Source of the DNA: Sphingomonas sp. 67-36
GTDB taxonomy: Bacteria > Pseudomonadota > Alphaproteobacteria > Sphingomonadales > Sphingomonadaceae
Assembly (NCBI GenBank): GCA_001897375.1
Contig: MKSU01000005.1
Coordinates: forward strand, 62,001-126,000
Length of the DNA stretch: 64,000 nt
Direction: 5' to 3'
Shown: positions 1-9,199 of the stretch, piece after piece
Layout: each line of letters starts with the position of its first letter
How positions within the stretch are numbered: the stretch's first letter is position 1
Program-made: the position numbers and the translations under genes
Notes under the pieces: generated by a model
What the model saw: the letters and a program-made list of their open reading frames with translations, nothing else
What the model was told of the DNA's origin: nothing
The model's database searches: none

Positions 1-448
1 TCATCAACGTGTCGATAGCGAGGCCGTCGAGCAGCCCGGCGGCGATGTCGCCGGCCGACACGCCGAGCCGGTTCATGCCCGTATCCACCATGACGTCGCA
101 CAGCCCGCCGCCGGCCTCCTTCCAGCGATTCACCTGGATCGGGGTGCTGAGCACCGGCCGGGCGTTGCGTAGCCCGGCGAGCGCCATGTCCTCCGCGCGC
201 AGCCCGTGGAATACCGAGACGGTGACGCCGGTATCGACCAGCGCGCGCGCCTCCGCCCAGGTCGCGACGAAGAAATCGCGGCACCCTGCGTCCGCCAGCC
301 GCCGCGCCACCTCGCGCGCGCCGAGGCCGTAGCCGTCCGCCTTCACCGCCGCGCCGCACGCCGCCGCGCCGCTCATCCGGTCGAGCAGGCGCCAGTTGTG
401 GACGAGAGCGGCGGCGTCGAGCGACAGCCGGCAGGGGGAGCGGTTCAT
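1..448 (-). CDS. alr: Alanine racemase, N-terminal part (cut by window edge)
   Basis: PLP enzyme that interconverts L- and D-alanine for peptidoglycan precursors. The visible 149 residues run from an ATG at 448 and leave the window at position 1. The family signature AVKADGYGLG is present, with the Schiff-base lysine at residue 36, followed by the barrel motif VDTGMNRLG near residues 130-138. The C-terminal half, with the catalytic tyrosine, lies outside the window, so completeness cannot be judged. A second, complete racemase sits at 56764-57879 beside dadA; this copy, with no dadA next to it, is the better candidate for the biosynthetic enzyme (inference). Confidence 0.9.
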   Translation of the reverse strand, partial: MNRSPCRLSLDAAALVHNWRLLDRMSGAAACGAAVKADGYGLGAREVARRLADAGCRDFFVATWAEARALVDTGVTVSVFHGLRAEDMALAGLRNARPVLSTPIQVNRWKEAGGGLCDVMVDTGMNRLGVSAGDIAAGLLDGLAIDTLM

Positions 449-479
449 GCTCTCCGGTTAGCGGGCCGACACCGCGCCG

Positions 480-2084
480 TCACGCCACCACATGGCCGTG
501 GCGGTCCTCCTTCAGCCACAGCACGGTGATGATCAGCGATATCAGCGTGATCCCCCATGTATACCACAGCCCGGCGAAGGGATCGCCGGTGCGCGCGACG
601 ATATACTGGCTGATGAACGGCAGGAATCCGCCGAAATAGCCGGTGCCGAGGTGATAGGGGATCGACAGCGAGCTATAGCGGATCGCCGGCGGGAACATCT
701 CGGACAGCAGCGCCGCCACGGGGCCGTAGGTGATGCCGGAGAGCGCGGTGATGGCGAGGATCGCGATCAGGATCAGCGCGATATTGCCCGCGCCGGGTGT
801 GACGCGGGCGAGGTCGTAGCCCGCCGCCGCCAGCGCCTTGTCGAGCGCCTCGGGCGAGTGATCCGCGATCGGCTCGCCGCCGATCGACACGCTTGTCACC
901 GGCGTCGCCTGCTGGGAATAGGCGATGCCTTTCCGCGAGAAATATTCCATCAGCCGGGCGCATTCGTCCGCCTGCTTCGCGGCGAAGGGCGAATAGGCGC
1001 AGGCCGGGCCGGAGACGATCACCGGTGCGCGCTCCGCCGCACGCGACAGATGCGGGTTCGCCGCCGCCGCCATGACGTGGAAGATCGGGAACAGCAGGAT
1101 CAGCGTCATCACATAGCCGATGACGATCGGCTTCTTGCGCCCGACCAGATCGGAAAGCCGCCCGAACAGCACGAACCAGCCGACCCCCATCAGCGCCCCC
1201 GCGCCGGTGACGAGCTGCGCCGTCGTCTCCTCCACCCGCATCGTCGTCTGGAGGAAGGAGAGGACGGAGAACATCGCGGTGTACCAGATCACCGTCAGCC
1301 CGGCGGCGATGCCGAACAGCGCGACCAGCATCCGCTTGAGGTTGCCGGGATAGGTGAAGCTCTCCACCAGCGGGTTGCGCGAGCGTTCGCCGGCGGCCCG
1401 CATCGCCTTGAACACCGGGCTTTCCGACAGCTTCAGCCGCATCCACAGCGACACCGCGAGGAGGGCGATCGAGAAGAGGAACGGGCCGCGCCAGCCCCAG
1501 CCGTCCCACGCCGCGTCCGCCAGCACCGACTTGAACGCCAGGATCACCCCGATGCTGAGGATGAAGCCGCCCGCGACGCCGGCCTGGATGAAGCTGGTGT
1601 AGAAGCCCGATTTCCCGCGCGGCGAATGTTCCGCGACATAGATCGCCGCCCCGCCATATTCGCCGCCCAGCGCCAGCCCCTGCGCGATGCGCAGCAGCAG
1701 CACGAGGATCGGCGCGGCCATGCCGATCGCCTCATAGGACGGGATCAGCCCGACCCCGGCGGTGGCGACGCCCATCAGCGTGATGGTGACGAGGAAGGTG
1801 TATTTGCGCCCCAGCCGGTCGCCGAGATAGCCGAACAGCGCCGCGCCGATCGGGCGGAAGCCGAAGCCGACCGCGAAGCCCGCCCAGGCGAGCAGGGTCT
1901 GGAGCATCTCGTTCCCCGCCGGGAAGAAGGTGCGCCCGATGATCCCCGACGCGGCGAGCGTGCCGTAGATGAAGAAATCATACCATTCGAACACGGTGCC
2001 GAGCGCGGAAGCGGAGATGACGAGGCGGATGTCCGCTTCGGACGGCTGGGCGGCATGGTCCGCCTGTTCGCTGGTCGTCGCCAT
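480..2084 (-). CDS. MFS transporter of the metabolite:H+ symporter (MHS) type
   Basis: Inner-membrane secondary carrier of 534 residues, probably importing an organic acid or compatible solute with protons. The N-terminus carries the MHS-family pattern GTVFEWYDFFIYGTLA, then the MFS loop motif GDRLGRKYT and, in the second half, GRLSDLVGRKKP. An extra hydrophilic stretch of about 90 residues sits between the later membrane segments, with two Cys and little similarity to ordinary KgtP/ProP carriers; it may be a periplasmic loop. The ATG at 2084 is chosen because GAGGGG lies just upstream and the protein then starts with a normal soluble lead; an upstream start at 2141 is in frame but has no such site. 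Substrate unknown. Confidence 0.85.
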   Translation of the reverse strand: MATTSEQADHAAQPSEADIRLVISASALGTVFEWYDFFIYGTLAASGIIGRTFFPAGNEMLQTLLAWAGFAVGFGFRPIGAALFGYLGDRLGRKYTFLVTITLMGVATAGVGLIPSYEAIGMAAPILVLLLRIAQGLALGGEYGGAAIYVAEHSPRGKSGFYTSFIQAGVAGGFILSIGVILAFKSVLADAAWDGWGWRGPFLFSIALLAVSLWMRLKLSESPVFKAMRAAGERSRNPLVESFTYPGNLKRMLVALFGIAAGLTVIWYTAMFSVLSFLQTTMRVEETTAQLVTGAGALMGVGWFVLFGRLSDLVGRKKPIVIGYVMTLILLFPIFHVMAAAANPHLSRAAERAPVIVSGPACAYSPFAAKQADECARLMEYFSRKGIAYSQQATPVTSVSIGGEPIADHSPEALDKALAAAGYDLARVTPGAGNIALILIAILAITALSGITYGPVAALLSEMFPPAIRYSSLSIPYHLGTGYFGGFLPFISQYIVARTGDPFAGLWYTWGITLISLIITVLWLKEDRHGHVVA

Positions 2085-2174
2085 CCGTGCCCCTCGCTCC
2101 CCCGTTCGGCGTAGCTGTAGCGTCGCGGCGGCGGGCGGCAAGGGGCTTGCTCCTCTCCCTTTCAGGAGAGGAAC

Positions 2175-2642
2175 TCAGGCGGCGAACCCCGCCTCCACCG
2201 CGAGCACCTCGATCGCATCCGCCCGGCCGGCGAAGGAGAGCATGTCGCCCTCGCCCGCTCCGATCAGTGCGCGGGCGAGCGGGGCGGAGAAGGCGATCCT
2301 GCCCGCCGCCGGGTCGGCCTCGTCGTCGCCGACGATCTCGATCGTCCGCTCGGCGCCGTCGAGCGTGAAGCGCACGCGGCTGCCGAACGCCGCTTCGTCC
2401 GCCGGTGGCGGCGGCGCGGGGATCGCGGTGACGCGGCGCGTCCGCCAATAGCGCAGGTCGCGCGCGATCTCCTCGCGGCGCGCCTCGTCCGCGCCCTCCT
2501 GCGCCGCCTCCAGCTCCGCGATGCGCTCGTCGATCAGCGCCCGCCCGCGCGGGGTGACGAGGTTCGGCCCGGGCGGGATCGGCAGCTCGAAGCGCGGCTC
2601 CTTGTGTTCCTCGTCGCTCTCGCGGCGGAAGGCGACGCTCAT
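2175..2642 (-). CDS. GreA/GreB-family transcription elongation factor-like protein
   Basis: A 155-residue protein with the Gre layout: an N-terminal start PPGPNLVTPRG that resembles the GreB opening, an antiparallel coiled coil (about residues 35-75, rich in E, A and R), and a C-terminal FKBP-like domain (about 85-150). Gre factors enter the RNA polymerase secondary channel and stimulate transcript cleavage. Here the coiled-coil tip does not show the exact GreA/GreB acidic pair, so cleavage activity is uncertain. Its start overlaps the mmsB stop by ATGA, so it is translated with the valine operon, an odd neighbour for a polymerase factor. A role as a Gre-fold polymerase regulator is inferred. 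Confidence 0.75.
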   Translation of the reverse strand: MSVAFRRESDEEHKEPRFELPIPPGPNLVTPRGRALIDERIAELEAAQEGADEARREEIARDLRYWRTRRVTAIPAPPPPADEAAFGSRVRFTLDGAERTIEIVGDDEADPAAGRIAFSAPLARALIGAGEGDMLSFAGRADAIEVLAVEAGFAA

Positions 2643-3523
2643 GGCTTGCCATCCAGCATGTTGATGATGCCGGAGAAATCGCGCGCGCCATTGCCGGCGC
2701 CGGCATAGGCCTCGTAAAGCTCCCGCGCCCGCGCGCCCATCGGCACCTCCGCCCCGACGCTGCCGGCGGCTTCCATCGCCAGCCGCAGATCCTTGAGCAT
2801 CAGCGCGGCGGCGAACCCGCCCTGATAATCATGGTCGGCTGGCGTTTCCGGGCCGACGCCGGGGACCGGGCAATAGCTCGTCATCGACCAGCTCTGCCCC
2901 GACGAGACGCTGGCGATGTCGAAGAACGCCTGCGCGTCCAGCCCGAGCTTGCGCGCCAGCACGAACGCCTCGCACGTCGCGATCATCTCCGCGCCGAGGA
3001 TCATGTTGTTGCAGATCTTCGCGGCCTGCCCCGCGCCGTTCGCGCCGGCGTGGATCACCGCCTTGCCCATGTCGGCGAGGAACGGCTGCGCGCGCTTGAA
3101 CGCCTGCGCCGAGCCGCCGACCATGAAGGTGAGCGTGCCGGCATTGGCCGCGCCGATCCCGCCGGAGACGGGGGCGTCCACCGCCGTCAGCCCCTTCGCC
3201 GCCGCCTGATCGGCGACGCGCTTCGCCGTGGCGACGTCGATCGTCGAGCAATCGATCAGGATCGCGGAGGGCAGCGCGACATCGAGCACGCTCTTGCCAT
3301 AGACCTGCTCCACATGCGCGCCGGCTGGCAGCATGGTGACGACCGCCTCGGCGCCCTCGGCCGCCTCACGCGCGGAAGCGACCGGCAGGCAGCCGGCGGC
3401 CTTCGCGCGCTCCAGCGCCTCGGGGGAGAGGTCGAAGGCGCGGACGTCATGCCCGTTCTTCGCGAGGTTCGCGGCCATGCCGCCGCCCATGTTGCCCAGC
3501 CCGATGAAACCGACGCGCGCCAT
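2639..3523 (-). CDS. mmsB: 3-hydroxyisobutyrate dehydrogenase
   Basis: NAD-dependent oxidation of 3-hydroxyisobutyrate to methylmalonate semialdehyde in valine degradation. The 294-residue protein has the Rossmann motif GFIGLGNMGGGMAANL at residues 5-20, the substrate loop VDAPVSGGIGAANAG and the catalytic lysine in AAKICNNMILG, all as expected for HIBADH. Length is typical. It is the fifth gene of the mmsA-to-mmsB run, 47 bases after the enoyl-CoA hydratase, and is translationally coupled to the Gre-like gene downstream. Confidence 0.95.
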   Translation of the reverse strand: MARVGFIGLGNMGGGMAANLAKNGHDVRAFDLSPEALERAKAAGCLPVASAREAAEGAEAVVTMLPAGAHVEQVYGKSVLDVALPSAILIDCSTIDVATAKRVADQAAAKGLTAVDAPVSGGIGAANAGTLTFMVGGSAQAFKRAQPFLADMGKAVIHAGANGAGQAAKICNNMILGAEMIATCEAFVLARKLGLDAQAFFDIASVSSGQSWSMTSYCPVPGVGPETPADHDYQGGFAAALMLKDLRLAMEAAGSVGAEVPMGARARELYEAYAGAGNGARDFSGIINMLDGKP

Positions 3524-3570
3524 CTACTGCATCCTCTTTTCGTGTTCCGAACGCCCGAAGCCGCCGGGGG

Positions 3571-4353
3571 TTACCGGCCCTTCCACACCCCGGCGCGCTT
3601 TTCGATGAAGGCGGCCATGCCCTCGGCCTTGTCCTCGGTGGCGGTGAGGATCTGGAACAGGCGGCGCTCGGTGACGATGCCCTGCGACAGGAACGTCTCG
3701 AACGCGGTGTTGACCAGTTCCTTGTTCACCATCGCGGCCATCGGCGGCATCGACGCGATCGTTTCGGCGGTCTTCATCGCCTCCTCCACCAGCGAGGCGA
3801 GCGGCACGACGCGGGCGACCAGCCCGGCGCGCTCCGCCTCCTCCGCGCCCATCATCCGGCCGGTGAGGCACATCTCCATCGCCTTGGCCTTGCCGATCGC
3901 GCGCGTCAGCCGCTGCGATCCGCCCATGCCGGGCGCGACGCCGAGCTTGATCTCGGGCTGGCCGAATTTCGCGGTGTCGGCGGCGATGATGAAGTCCGCC
4001 ATCATCGCCAGTTCGCACCCGCCGCCCAGCGCGAAGCCGTTCACCGCCGCGATCCACGGCTTGCGCGTCGCGACCACGCCGGTCTGCCAGCCGGCGAAGA
4101 AATCCTGGAGGAAGAAATCGGCCGCCGCCATGTCGGCCATCTGCTTGATGTCCGCGCCGGCCGCGAATGCTTTCTCGCCCGCGCCGGTGAGGACGAGGCA
4201 GCGTTGGCTCTCGTCCCCGTCATAGGCGCCGAACGCGGCGGAAAGATCGGCCAGCACGTCCGAATTGAGCGCGTTCAGCGCGTGCGGACGGTTGAGCGTG
4301 ACGAGCGTCACCGCGCCGCGCTGCTCGACGAGGATATTGGCGTAATCGGTCAT
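3571..4353 (-). CDS. Enoyl-CoA hydratase (valine operon)
   Basis: Crotonase-fold hydratase of 260 residues, here probably hydrating methacrylyl-CoA to 3-hydroxyisobutyryl-CoA. The oxyanion-hole segments AAGADIKQM and [11 protein letters not shown] are present, and both catalytic glutamates appear to be kept (the E of GGCELAM and the E of [14 protein letters not shown]). The ATG at 4353 starts [13 protein letters not shown], the standard beginning of this family; the longer in-frame extension upstream has no family similarity. It lies 14 bases after the hydrolase gene, in the same operon. Confidence 0.93.
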   Translation of the reverse strand: MTDYANILVEQRGAVTLVTLNRPHALNALNSDVLADLSAAFGAYDGDESQRCLVLTGAGEKAFAAGADIKQMADMAAADFFLQDFFAGWQTGVVATRKPWIAAVNGFALGGGCELAMMADFIIAADTAKFGQPEIKLGVAPGMGGSQRLTRAIGKAKAMEMCLTGRMMGAEEAERAGLVARVVPLASLVEEAMKTAETIASMPPMAAMVNKELVNTAFETFLSQGIVTERRLFQILTATEDKAEGMAAFIEKRAGVWKGR

Positions 4354-4367
4354 GGCATCTTCCCTGT

Positions 4368-5426
4368 TCAGTACGGCGTCCACGCCTCCGCATCGGGCAG
4401 CGGCGCGAAGATCTGGTCGATCAGATGGTCGCTCACCCCCTCCGGCGTCGGCGGGTTCCATTTCGGCGCATTGTCCTTGTCGACGATCACCGCGCGTACG
4501 CCTTCGAGGAAATCGTGGCGCTGCACGACGCGGCTGCCGACCGCATATTCCTGCCGCATCTCGTCCTCGAACGTCGGCATCGCCTTGCCGTCGCGCAGCA
4601 GCTTTAGGCTGACCTTCATCGTCTGCGGCGATTTGGTTTTGAGGATCGCGAGCGTCTCGCGCGCGAAATCGCTGTCATCGGCGGCGAGCGCGGCGAAGAT
4701 GTCCTCCAGCCGGTCGGAGGCGAACAATCGGTCGATCTCCGCGCGGCGCGCGAGGATCGCCGCTTCCGGCGCGGCGAGGGCGAGCGAATCGAGCACCGCC
4801 TGCGGCCCTTCCGCGATCCGCGCCTTGGCTTCGGGCAGGCGTTCGGCGGGCAGGTAGTGCGTGGCGAGGCCGAGCGCGAGGCATTCCGCGCCGTCCAGCC
4901 GGTGCCCGGTCAGCGCCAGATATTGCCCGATCCGCCCCGGCAGGCGCGAGAGATACCAGCCGCCGCCCACGTCCGGGAACAGCCCGATCCCCGTCTCCGG
5001 CATGGCGAGCCTGGTGTTCCCGGTCGCGACGCGATAGCGGCACGGCTGCGAGATGCCGACGCCGCCGCCCATCGTGATGCCGTCCATGAACGCCACGATG
5101 TCCTTGGCATAGGTGAACAGCCGGTGGTTCATGCGATATTCGGTGTGGAAGAAGGCGCGCGCCTCCGCCCCGTCCTTCGCGCCGCTTTCCGCCAGCATGC
5201 GGATATCGCCGCCGGCGCAGAAGCCGCGCGCACCTTTAGGGTCGCCATCCGGCGATGGCGCATGGTCGATCGTGACGACGCGCACTGCATCGTCGTCGCG
5301 CCACGCCTCCAGCGCTTCCAGCACGCCCTCGCACATCGCGGTGTTGAGCGCGTGGAGCGCGTTGGGGCGATTGAGCCGGATGCGGCCGACCGCGCCGTCC
5401 TTCTCGACGATCAGGTCTTCGGTCAT
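4368..5426 (-). CDS. 3-hydroxyisobutyryl-CoA hydrolase
   Basis: Crotonase-family thioesterase of 352 residues that releases free 3-hydroxyisobutyrate from its CoA ester, the step that commits valine carbon to the HIBADH branch. Features of the HIBCH subfamily are visible: [43 protein letters not shown] and a C-terminal extension absent from simple hydratases. The ATG at 5426 overlaps the stop of the acyl-CoA dehydrogenase gene by ATGA, indicating coupling. An enoyl-CoA hydratase/isomerase label is the only alternative, but the length and GLFPDVGG motif favour the hydrolase. Confidence 0.92.
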   Translation of the reverse strand: MTEDLIVEKDGAVGRIRLNRPNALHALNTAMCEGVLEALEAWRDDDAVRVVTIDHAPSPDGDPKGARGFCAGGDIRMLAESGAKDGAEARAFFHTEYRMNHRLFTYAKDIVAFMDGITMGGGVGISQPCRYRVATGNTRLAMPETGIGLFPDVGGGWYLSRLPGRIGQYLALTGHRLDGAECLALGLATHYLPAERLPEAKARIAEGPQAVLDSLALAAPEAAILARRAEIDRLFASDRLEDIFAALAADDSDFARETLAILKTKSPQTMKVSLKLLRDGKAMPTFEDEMRQEYAVGSRVVQRHDFLEGVRAVIVDKDNAPKWNPPTPEGVSDHLIDQIFAPLPDAEAWTPY

Positions 5427-6568
5427 TGCCGCGTCAGCTCCCGTCCGACGATCATCCGCATCACCTGATTGGTCCCCTCCAGGATCGAATGGACACGCAG
5501 GTCGCGCCAGAAACGCTCGATCGGATAGTCGCGCAGATAGCCATAGCCGCCGTGAAGCTGGAGCGCGCGATCGACGATGCTCGATCCGTTGTCGGTCGCC
5601 AACCGCTTGGCCATCGCCGAGAAGCGCGACTTGTCCGGCGCGTTGGCGTTGACCTTGGCCGCCGCGAGATAGAGGAGCGCGCGCGCCGCCTCCAGATCGG
5701 TCGCCATGTCGGCGAGCGTGAACTGGGTGTTCTGGAAATCGGCGATCTGCTGGCCGAACTGCTGGCGCTCCTTGGTGTATTTCACAGCCTCGTCGAGGCA
5801 GCGCTGCGCCCCGCCGAGCGAGCAGGCGCCGATGTTGAGCCGCCCGCCGTCCAGCCCCGCCATCGCGAAGCGGAAGCCGTCGCCCTCCGCGCCGACGCGA
5901 TTCTCCACCGGCACGCGGCAATCCTCGAAGATCACCTGCGCGGTGGGGGAGGCGTTCCAGCCGAGCTTCTTCTCCGGCGCGCCGAACGACAGGCCCGGCG
6001 TGCCCTTTTCGACCACCAGGCAGGAAATGCCCTTCGACTTCTCCTCGCTGGTGCGCACCATGCAGACATAGATGTCGTTATAGCCCGCGCCGGAGATGAA
6101 CTGCTTGGTGCCGTTCAGCACATAATGATCGCCGTCGCGCCGCGCTGTCGTCTTGAGCGCGGCGGCGTCGGAGCCGGAGCCCGGTTCAGTCAGGCAATAG
6201 CTGGCGATCCGGTTCATGCCGACCAGATCGGGGAGGAAGCGGTCCTTCAGCGCCTTGTCGCCGAAGCGGTCGATCATCCACGTCGCCATATTGTGGATCG
6301 AGACATAGGCGCTGGTCGCGGGGCAGCCATAGGCCATCGCCTCCATGATCAGCGCCGCCTCCAGCCGGCCCAGCCCGATCCCGCCCGATTCCTCGCCGAC
6401 ATAGATCGCGCCGAAGCCGAGTTCTCCGGCCGCCTTCCATACGTCGACGGGGTAATGCTGCTTCTCGTCCCACTCGCCCGCGAAGGGCGTGATGCGATCG
6501 GCGGTGAAGCGGCGCGCCAGCTCCTGGATCTCGCGCTGGTCGTCGGTGAGGTCGAACTGGTTGGTCAT
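5423..6568 (-). CDS. Acyl-CoA dehydrogenase, probably isobutyryl-CoA dehydrogenase
   Basis: FAD enzyme of 381 residues that oxidises a short branched acyl-CoA, by context isobutyryl-CoA, and passes electrons to ETF (etfBA at 46.6-48.3 kb). The family signatures CLTEPGSGSDAAAL (residues about 125-138) and, near the C-terminus, LHGGYGYLRDYPIERFWRD are present; the glutamate in ILEGTNQVMR is at the catalytic-base position of the short-chain subgroup. It is 12 bases downstream of mmsA and overlaps the hydrolase gene by 4 bases. Exact acyl specificity is inferred from the operon. Confidence 0.93.
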   Translation of the reverse strand: MTNQFDLTDDQREIQELARRFTADRITPFAGEWDEKQHYPVDVWKAAGELGFGAIYVGEESGGIGLGRLEAALIMEAMAYGCPATSAYVSIHNMATWMIDRFGDKALKDRFLPDLVGMNRIASYCLTEPGSGSDAAALKTTARRDGDHYVLNGTKQFISGAGYNDIYVCMVRTSEEKSKGISCLVVEKGTPGLSFGAPEKKLGWNASPTAQVIFEDCRVPVENRVGAEGDGFRFAMAGLDGGRLNIGACSLGGAQRCLDEAVKYTKERQQFGQQIADFQNTQFTLADMATDLEAARALLYLAAAKVNANAPDKSRFSAMAKRLATDNGSSIVDRALQLHGGYGYLRDYPIERFWRDLRVHSILEGTNQVMRMIVGRELTRQ

Positions 6569-6580
6569 GTCGGCTGCCTA

Positions 6581-8077
6581 TCACCCCATCGTGGGAATAA
6601 TGAAGGCACTATCGCCCGATGCGCCGCCGTCCGGCCAGCGCTGGGTGACGGTCTTCACCTTGGTCCAGAACTTGACGCCTTCCATGCCGTGCTGGTTGGT
6701 GTCGCCGAACGCCGAGCGCTTCCATCCGCCGAAGGTGTGATAGGCGACCGGCACCGGGATCGGCACGTTGATGCCGACCATGCCGACATTCACCCGCGCG
6801 GCGAACTCGCGCGCGGCGTGGCCGTTGCGGGTGAAGATCGCGACGCCGTTGCCGTACTGATGATCGCTCGGCAGCTTGAGCGCCGTCTCGAAATCCGGCG
6901 CGCGGACGATCTGGAGGACCGGGCCGAAGATTTCTTCCTTATACGCGCTCATCTGCGGCGTGACGCGATCGAACAGCGTCGGGCCGATGAAGAAGCCTTC
7001 CTCATGGCCCTGCAAGGTGAAGCCGCGCCCGTCGACCACCAGCTCCGCGCCCTCGTCCACGCCGGTCTGGATCCATTGTTCGATCCGCGCGCGGTGCTGC
7101 GCGGTGACGACCGGGCCGTAATGCGCCTCCGCATCGGTGGAGACGCCGACGCGTAGCGCGTCGATCGCCGGGATCAGCTTCTCGCGCAGCGCGTCCGCCG
7201 TCCTGTCCCCCACCGGCACGACCACCGGCAGCGCCATGCAGCGCTCGCCCGCCGAGCCGAAGGCCGCGCCGGAAAGGTCCGCCACCACCTGATCGAGATC
7301 GGCGTCGGGCATGACGATGCCGTGGTTCTTCGCCCCGCCCATCGCCTGCACGCGCTTCCCCGCGTCCACGCCGCGGCGATAGACGTAATGCGCGATATCG
7401 GACGAGCCGACGAAGCTCACCGCCGAGATCGCCGGATGGTCGAGGATCGCGTCCACCATCTCCTTGTCGCCGTGGACGACCTGGAAGACGCCCTCCGGCA
7501 TCCCGGCCTCGAGGAACAGCTCGGAAAGCCGCACCGACAGCGAGGGATCTCGCTCCGAAGGCTTGAGGATGAAGGCGTTGCCGCACGCCGTCGCCACCGC
7601 GCCCATCCACAGCGGGATCATCGCCGGGAAGTTGAACGGCGTGATGCCCGCGCCGATGCCGAGCGGCTGGCGCATCGAATAGACGTCGATGCCGGGGCCG
7701 GCGCCTTGCGTATATTCGCCTTTCAGGACGTGCGGGATGCCGCAGGCGAACTCCACCACTTCCAGACCGCGCTGGATATCGCCCTTCGCATCGGCGACGA
7801 CCTTGCCATGCTCGGAGGCGAGCAATTCGGCGAGGGCCTGCATGTTCGCCTCGACCAGTTCCTTGAAGCGGAACATCACCCGCGCGCGGCGCTGCGGGTT
7901 GGTGGCGGCCCAGCCGGGCTGCGCGGCCTGCGCGGCAGCGACGGCGCGGTCGAGATCGGCCTTCGTGCCGAGGTTCACCCGCGCCTGCACCTTGCCGGTG
8001 TTGGGGTCGAACACGTCCCCGGTGCGGCCGCCGCCGGCGCCGGTATGACCGACGATATGGTGATCGATGATGCGCAT
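6581..8077 (-). CDS. mmsA: Methylmalonate-semialdehyde dehydrogenase (CoA-acylating)
   Basis: Aldehyde dehydrogenase of 498 residues that turns methylmalonate semialdehyde into propionyl-CoA with NAD and CoA, the last step of the valine route. MMSDH features are visible: an N-terminal VFDPNTGKVQARV segment, GITPFNFPAMIPLW for cofactor binding, and the catalytic cysteine in GSAGERCMALPV. The ATG at 8077 begins MRIIDHHIVGH and matches the family; upstream in-frame codons run into the divergent promoter region. It is the first gene of the operon and faces the LysR gene across 113 bases. Confidence 0.95.
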   Translation of the reverse strand: MRIIDHHIVGHTGAGGGRTGDVFDPNTGKVQARVNLGTKADLDRAVAAAQAAQPGWAATNPQRRARVMFRFKELVEANMQALAELLASEHGKVVADAKGDIQRGLEVVEFACGIPHVLKGEYTQGAGPGIDVYSMRQPLGIGAGITPFNFPAMIPLWMGAVATACGNAFILKPSERDPSLSVRLSELFLEAGMPEGVFQVVHGDKEMVDAILDHPAISAVSFVGSSDIAHYVYRRGVDAGKRVQAMGGAKNHGIVMPDADLDQVVADLSGAAFGSAGERCMALPVVVPVGDRTADALREKLIPAIDALRVGVSTDAEAHYGPVVTAQHRARIEQWIQTGVDEGAELVVDGRGFTLQGHEEGFFIGPTLFDRVTPQMSAYKEEIFGPVLQIVRAPDFETALKLPSDHQYGNGVAIFTRNGHAAREFAARVNVGMVGINVPIPVPVAYHTFGGWKRSAFGDTNQHGMEGVKFWTKVKTVTQRWPDGGASGDSAFIIPTMG

Positions 8078-8123
8078 GGCTGCCTCTCCGTCGGATTCGT
8101 GTTGGCGGGGTTGTAGCCGTGCG

Positions 8124-8157
8124 GCAAATATGCACTCAACCCGCTTAATTTGCCGGG
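8124..8157. promoter_or_regulatory. Candidate LysR operator: inverted repeat between mmsA and the regulator
   Basis: Perfect 8-base arms CGGCAAAT and ATTTGCCG are separated by 18 bases in the 113-base gap between the divergent mmsA and lysR starts. LysR regulators often bind dyads in just this kind of divergent promoter. The arms are AT-richer than their surroundings. Binding is inferred. Confidence 0.5.
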
Positions 8158-8190
8158 GCTGGATGCGTTTTTGCAGGATCGGATAGGCTG

Positions 8191-9063
8191 ATGAGGAATT
8201 GGGACGATCTGCGCATCTTCCTCGCGGTGGCGCATGCCGGCCGGATCGCGCCGGCGGCGCGGGCATTAGGGGTGGATGCGACCACCGTGGGGCGCAGGCT
8301 CGCGCGGCTGGAGGGCGCGATCGGCGCGCCCCTGTTCGAGACGGTGGCGGGGGAGCGCCGGCTGTCCGAGGCGGGCCAGGCCCTGCTCCACCACGCCGAG
8401 ACGATCGACGCCGCCATCGCCGCCGCGACCGAGGGAGACGTGGCGCACGGCGCGGCGGGCCATGTCCGGCTGAGCGTGGCGGAGGGGCTGGCGACGCATG
8501 TGCTGGCGCCGCGCCTGCCGGGCTTCGCGGCGGCGCATCCGCGCATCCGGCTCGACCTCATCACCGCGTCCGGCCTGCTCGATCCGTCGAAGCGCGAGGC
8601 GGATATCGCGGTGATGCTCGCGCGGCCGCGCAACCGGCAGCTCGTCGTGGCGCGGCTGGTGGACTATCGGCTGCGGCTGTACGCGGCGCCCGACTATCTC
8701 GCGGCAGCCGGCGTGCCGGAGACGGCGGCGGCACTGGAGCGGCATGTGCTGGCGAGCTACGTGCCCGAACATCTCCACGCGCCGGAACTCGATTATCTGT
8801 CGGAAGTGCATGACGGCCTCGTCGCGCGGCTGCGCAGCACCAGCATCAACGTGCAGCACCGGATGATCGCGGCGGGCGCGGCGATCGGCATCCTGCCCGA
8901 TTTCATCGGCGCGGCCGATGCGCGGCTGGTGCCCGTCCTGCCGCAGATCGCGCTGACCCGCGCCTTCTGGCTGGTGATGCATGCCGACGGGCAGGCGACG
9001 CCGCGCATCCAGGCGGTGACGTCATGGCTGCGCGAGGCGGTCGAGGCGCCCGCGTCGCTGTGA
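8191..9063 (+). CDS. LysR-family transcriptional regulator
   Basis: A 290-residue regulator with an N-terminal winged helix (MRNWDDLRIFLAVAHAGRIA, then the recognition segment DATTVGRRLARLEGAIG) and a C-terminal substrate-binding domain (about residues 90-285). It is transcribed away from mmsA, so it most likely controls the valine genes and its own promoter. The inducer is not evident. The recognition helix has DATTVGRRLARLE rather than the usual QPAVSRQIRRLE; this form recurs in a LysR subgroup common in alphaproteobacteria. Confidence 0.9.
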   Translation: MRNWDDLRIFLAVAHAGRIAPAARALGVDATTVGRRLARLEGAIGAPLFETVAGERRLSEAGQALLHHAETIDAAIAAATEGDVAHGAAGHVRLSVAEGLATHVLAPRLPGFAAAHPRIRLDLITASGLLDPSKREADIAVMLARPRNRQLVVARLVDYRLRLYAAPDYLAAAGVPETAAALERHVLASYVPEHLHAPELDYLSEVHDGLVARLRSTSINVQHRMIAAGAAIGILPDFIGAADARLVPVLPQIALTRAFWLVMHADGQATPRIQAVTSWLREAVEAPASL

Positions 9064-9076
9064 GGCGCGCGCCCTG

Positions 9077-9199
9077 GAGCGGTTGTCGATCCGATTGCAT
9101 CGGATCACCGCGCTATTTTCCTTGTTTGCCGCGATTTCCGAGCCGGCAGGAGATTAGCTGCGCTGAACTGCGTTTCCACCTGCCTCGAAATCGCTCTAG
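9077..9199. repeat. MITE-like intergenic repeat, copy 1
   Basis: About 120 bases closely matching 59126-59236: both contain a dyad (GATCCGAT, three bases, ATCGGATC), then GCGATTTC and, at the far end, CGAAATCGCTCTAG. The two ends form an imperfect terminal inverted repeat (CTGGAGCGGTT at the left, complement of the right end CTAGAGCGATT). This copy has about 20 bases in the middle that copy 2 lacks. Its right end contains the TAG stop codon of rpoN. It fills the gap between convergent lysR and rpoN. Confidence 0.75.

Noticed and set aside
492..2114. Plus-strand open frame of 540 codons opposite the MFS gene
   Set aside because: Arg/Asp/Gln-rich product without domains, exactly antisense to a clear transporter; a by-product of high third-position GC.
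4368..5921. Longer start for the hydrolase gene (frame open to 5921)
   Set aside because: The extra part is acyl-CoA dehydrogenase sequence in another frame; the ATG at 5426 gives the family start.
5426..7156. Plus-strand frame of 576 codons opposite the acyl-CoA dehydrogenase and mmsA
   Set aside because: Low-complexity RAD-rich translation opposite well-supported genes.
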